Origin: Flavobacteriaceae bacterium
Lineage (GTDB): Bacteria > Bacteroidota > Bacteroidia > Flavobacteriales > Flavobacteriaceae
DNA length: 6,661 bases
Direction: 5' to 3'
Assembly (NCBI GenBank): GCA_002401215.1
Contig: NVSL01000098.1
Location: forward strand, 1 to 6,661
Position numbers and translations under genes: made by a program
Part shown: positions 5,378 to 6,661 of the stretch, piece after piece
Numbering within the stretch: the first letter of the stretch is position 1
How the letters are laid out: each line of letters begins with the position of its first letter
Notes under the pieces: model-generated
What the model saw: only the letters and a program-made list of their open reading frames with translations
What the model was told of the DNA's origin: nothing
The model's database searches: none

Positions 5378-6661
5378 TTACCTATCAAATTCAATTCGTT
5401 GTCCTTTAATAGTATCATCAAACTCACCGTTGTTATAAATGAGATTTCCGTTTACAAAGGTATGCGTAATTTTTGATTGAAAAGTTGTTCCTTCAAATGG
5501 AGACCACCCACATTTATACAAAATATTTTCTTTAGTAACTGTCCATGGGTTTTTAGGGTCAACTAAAACTAAATCTGCATAATACCCCTCTTTAATAAAT
5601 CCTCTTTTTGAGATCTGAAATAAAATAGCTGGGTTGTGGCACATTTTTTCAACCACTTTTTCTAAGGATATTTTCCCGTCTTTTACTTTATTCAGAAAAG
5701 CAGGTAAAGCATGTTGTACTAGAGGACCTCCACTCGGCGCTTTGGTGTACATATTTTCCTTTTCTTCTAGGGTGTGTGGCGCATGATCAGAGGCGATAAC
5801 GTCAATTCTGTCATCTAACAAAGCCTCCCACAAACCTTCTCTATCAGCAGCAGTTTTTACCGCAGGATTCCATTTAATAAGTGTCCCTTTTGTGTCATAA
5901 TCTTTATTGGTAAACCATAAATGATGCACACAAACTTCGGCAGTAATTTTCTTTTCTTTTAGCGGAATATCATTTCTAAAAAGTGCTGTTTCTTTGGCTG
6001 TTGATAAATGAAAAACATGCAATCTAGCACCTGTTTTTTTGGCGAGTGCAATCGCTTTTGAAGATGATAAATAACAAGCTTCTTCACTTCGTATTATATG
6101 ATGAAGATTGATTGGAATATCATCTCCATAAATTTCTAGTTGCTCTTTTAGGTTTTTTTGAATGGTCGCTTCGTCCTCACAATGAACCGAAATTAACATG
6201 TCTGTTGATGAGAATATTTTTTCTAAAACAGCCTCATTATCCACCAACATATTTCCTGTTGATGAGCCTAAAAATAATTTAATTCCAGCTACTTTTTTGG
6301 GATCCGTTTTTAATAATTCCTCTAAATTATCATTGGTGCCGCCAAACATAAAAGAGTAATTAGCATAGGATGTTGCTGCAGCAATATCAAACTTATCTTC
6401 TAATAATTTTTGAGTGGTAGCCTGTGGGACCGTATTCGGCATTTCGATAAATGTTGTGATTCCGCCAGCAACAGCAGCTCTACTTTCAGTTGCAATATTT
6501 GCCTTGTGAGTTAGCCCAGGCTCTCTAAAATGCACCTGATCATCGATAACCCCCGGGATTAGATATTTTCCCTCAGCATCAATAATAGTAACTTCTTTAT
6601 CTGCTATATTTATTGATTTTCCTATCTGAGTAATCAATTCATTTTCAATGAGAACATCGCC
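5378..6661 (-). CDS. pyrC: Dihydroorotase, 5' end beyond window (partial)
   Basis: Amidohydrolase-superfamily enzyme that cyclises N-carbamoyl-aspartate to dihydroorotate, step three of pyrimidine synthesis, in the cytosol. The frame is open to the right edge, giving 427 visible codons. The TTG at 6637 is not the start: the preceding codons (GDVLIENE) continue the expected N-terminal strand, so roughly 15-25 residues are missing. Numbering from the first visible codon, DDQVHFREPG (40-49) is the metal and substrate motif, EMPNT (73-77) a conserved substrate-side segment, GIKLFLG (126-132) carries the candidate carboxylated Lys128, VHCED has His160, VFHLS has His218, and SDHAPH has Asp292. APSGGPLVQHALP (about 305-317) is also typical. 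The first position of the usual HxH is Gln42. Allantoinase or dihydropyrimidinase are close alternatives, but the HFREPG-MPNT-SDHAPH set favours dihydroorotase. DUF4296 follows 22 bp downstream. Confidence 0.92.
   Translation of the reverse strand, partial: GDVLIENELITQIGKSINIADKEVTIIDAEGKYLIPGVIDDQVHFREPGLTHKANIATESRAAVAGGITTFIEMPNTVPQATTQKLLEDKFDIAAATSYANYSFMFGGTNDNLEELLKTDPKKVAGIKLFLGSSTGNMLVDNEAVLEKIFSSTDMLISVHCEDEATIQKNLKEQLEIYGDDIPINLHHIIRSEEACYLSSSKAIALAKKTGARLHVFHLSTAKETALFRNDIPLKEKKITAEVCVHHLWFTNKDYDTKGTLIKWNPAVKTAADREGLWEALLDDRIDVIASDHAPHTLEEKENMYTKAPSGGPLVQHALPAFLNKVKDGKISLEKVVEKMCHNPAILFQISKRGFIKEGYYADLVLVDPKNPWTVTKENILYKCGWSPFEGTTFQSKITHTFVNGNLIYNNGEFDDTIKGQRIEFDR

Noticed and set aside
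5204..5476. Plus-strand 90-codon open frame across the dihydroorotase-DUF4296 junction
   Set aside because: It overlaps two well-supported minus-strand genes, and its translation shows no domain or signal.

Overview
The window looks like core chromosome of an AT-rich Bacteroidota, most likely a marine or aquatic member of the Flavobacteriaceae. This rests on four things: the AT-rich coding style, a DUF4296 lipoprotein, a PiT phosphate transporter with a built-in PhoU-like tail, and two intergenic TAnnTTTG boxes of the Bacteroidota -7 promoter type. Starts have A/T-rich leaders without Shine-Dalgarno sequences, as is usual in this phylum. I see no mobile elements, tRNA or rRNA genes, CRISPR arrays or phage genes.

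Layout from left to right. Positions 1-50 may hold the last codons of an upstream plus-strand gene. An AT-rich leader follows, then the 752-codon PiT-PhoU phosphate transporter (145-2403, +). A perfect 16-bp hairpin at 2433-2468 separates it from the convergent tyrS (2491-3777, -), and it can terminate both transcripts. A 159-bp divergent spacer (3778-3936) carries a -7 box for each side plus short degenerate repeats. Next is an extended-SDR NAD(P)-dependent epimerase/dehydratase-like gene (3937-4938, +). Its stop codon directly abuts the stop codon of a small DUF4296 lipoprotein gene (4939-5355, -). That gene is 22 bp downstream of a pyrC-type dihydroorotase gene (5378-6661, -), whose first codons lie beyond the right edge.

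The genes do not form one pathway. They cover phosphate uptake, tyrosine charging of tRNA, de novo pyrimidine synthesis, a reductase/epimerase of unknown substrate and an envelope lipoprotein of unknown role. The only likely operon is dihydroorotase-DUF4296. From memory, dihydroorotase, DUF4296, SDR and tyrS sit together in many Flavobacteriaceae, so the neighbourhood may be conserved even though its logic is unclear.

I did not find a convincing previously undescribed system. The points most worth checking are the Gln in place of the first metal-binding His of the dihydroorotase HxH motif, the zero-gap tail-to-tail gene pair, and the repeat-bearing pyrimidine-rich divergent spacer.
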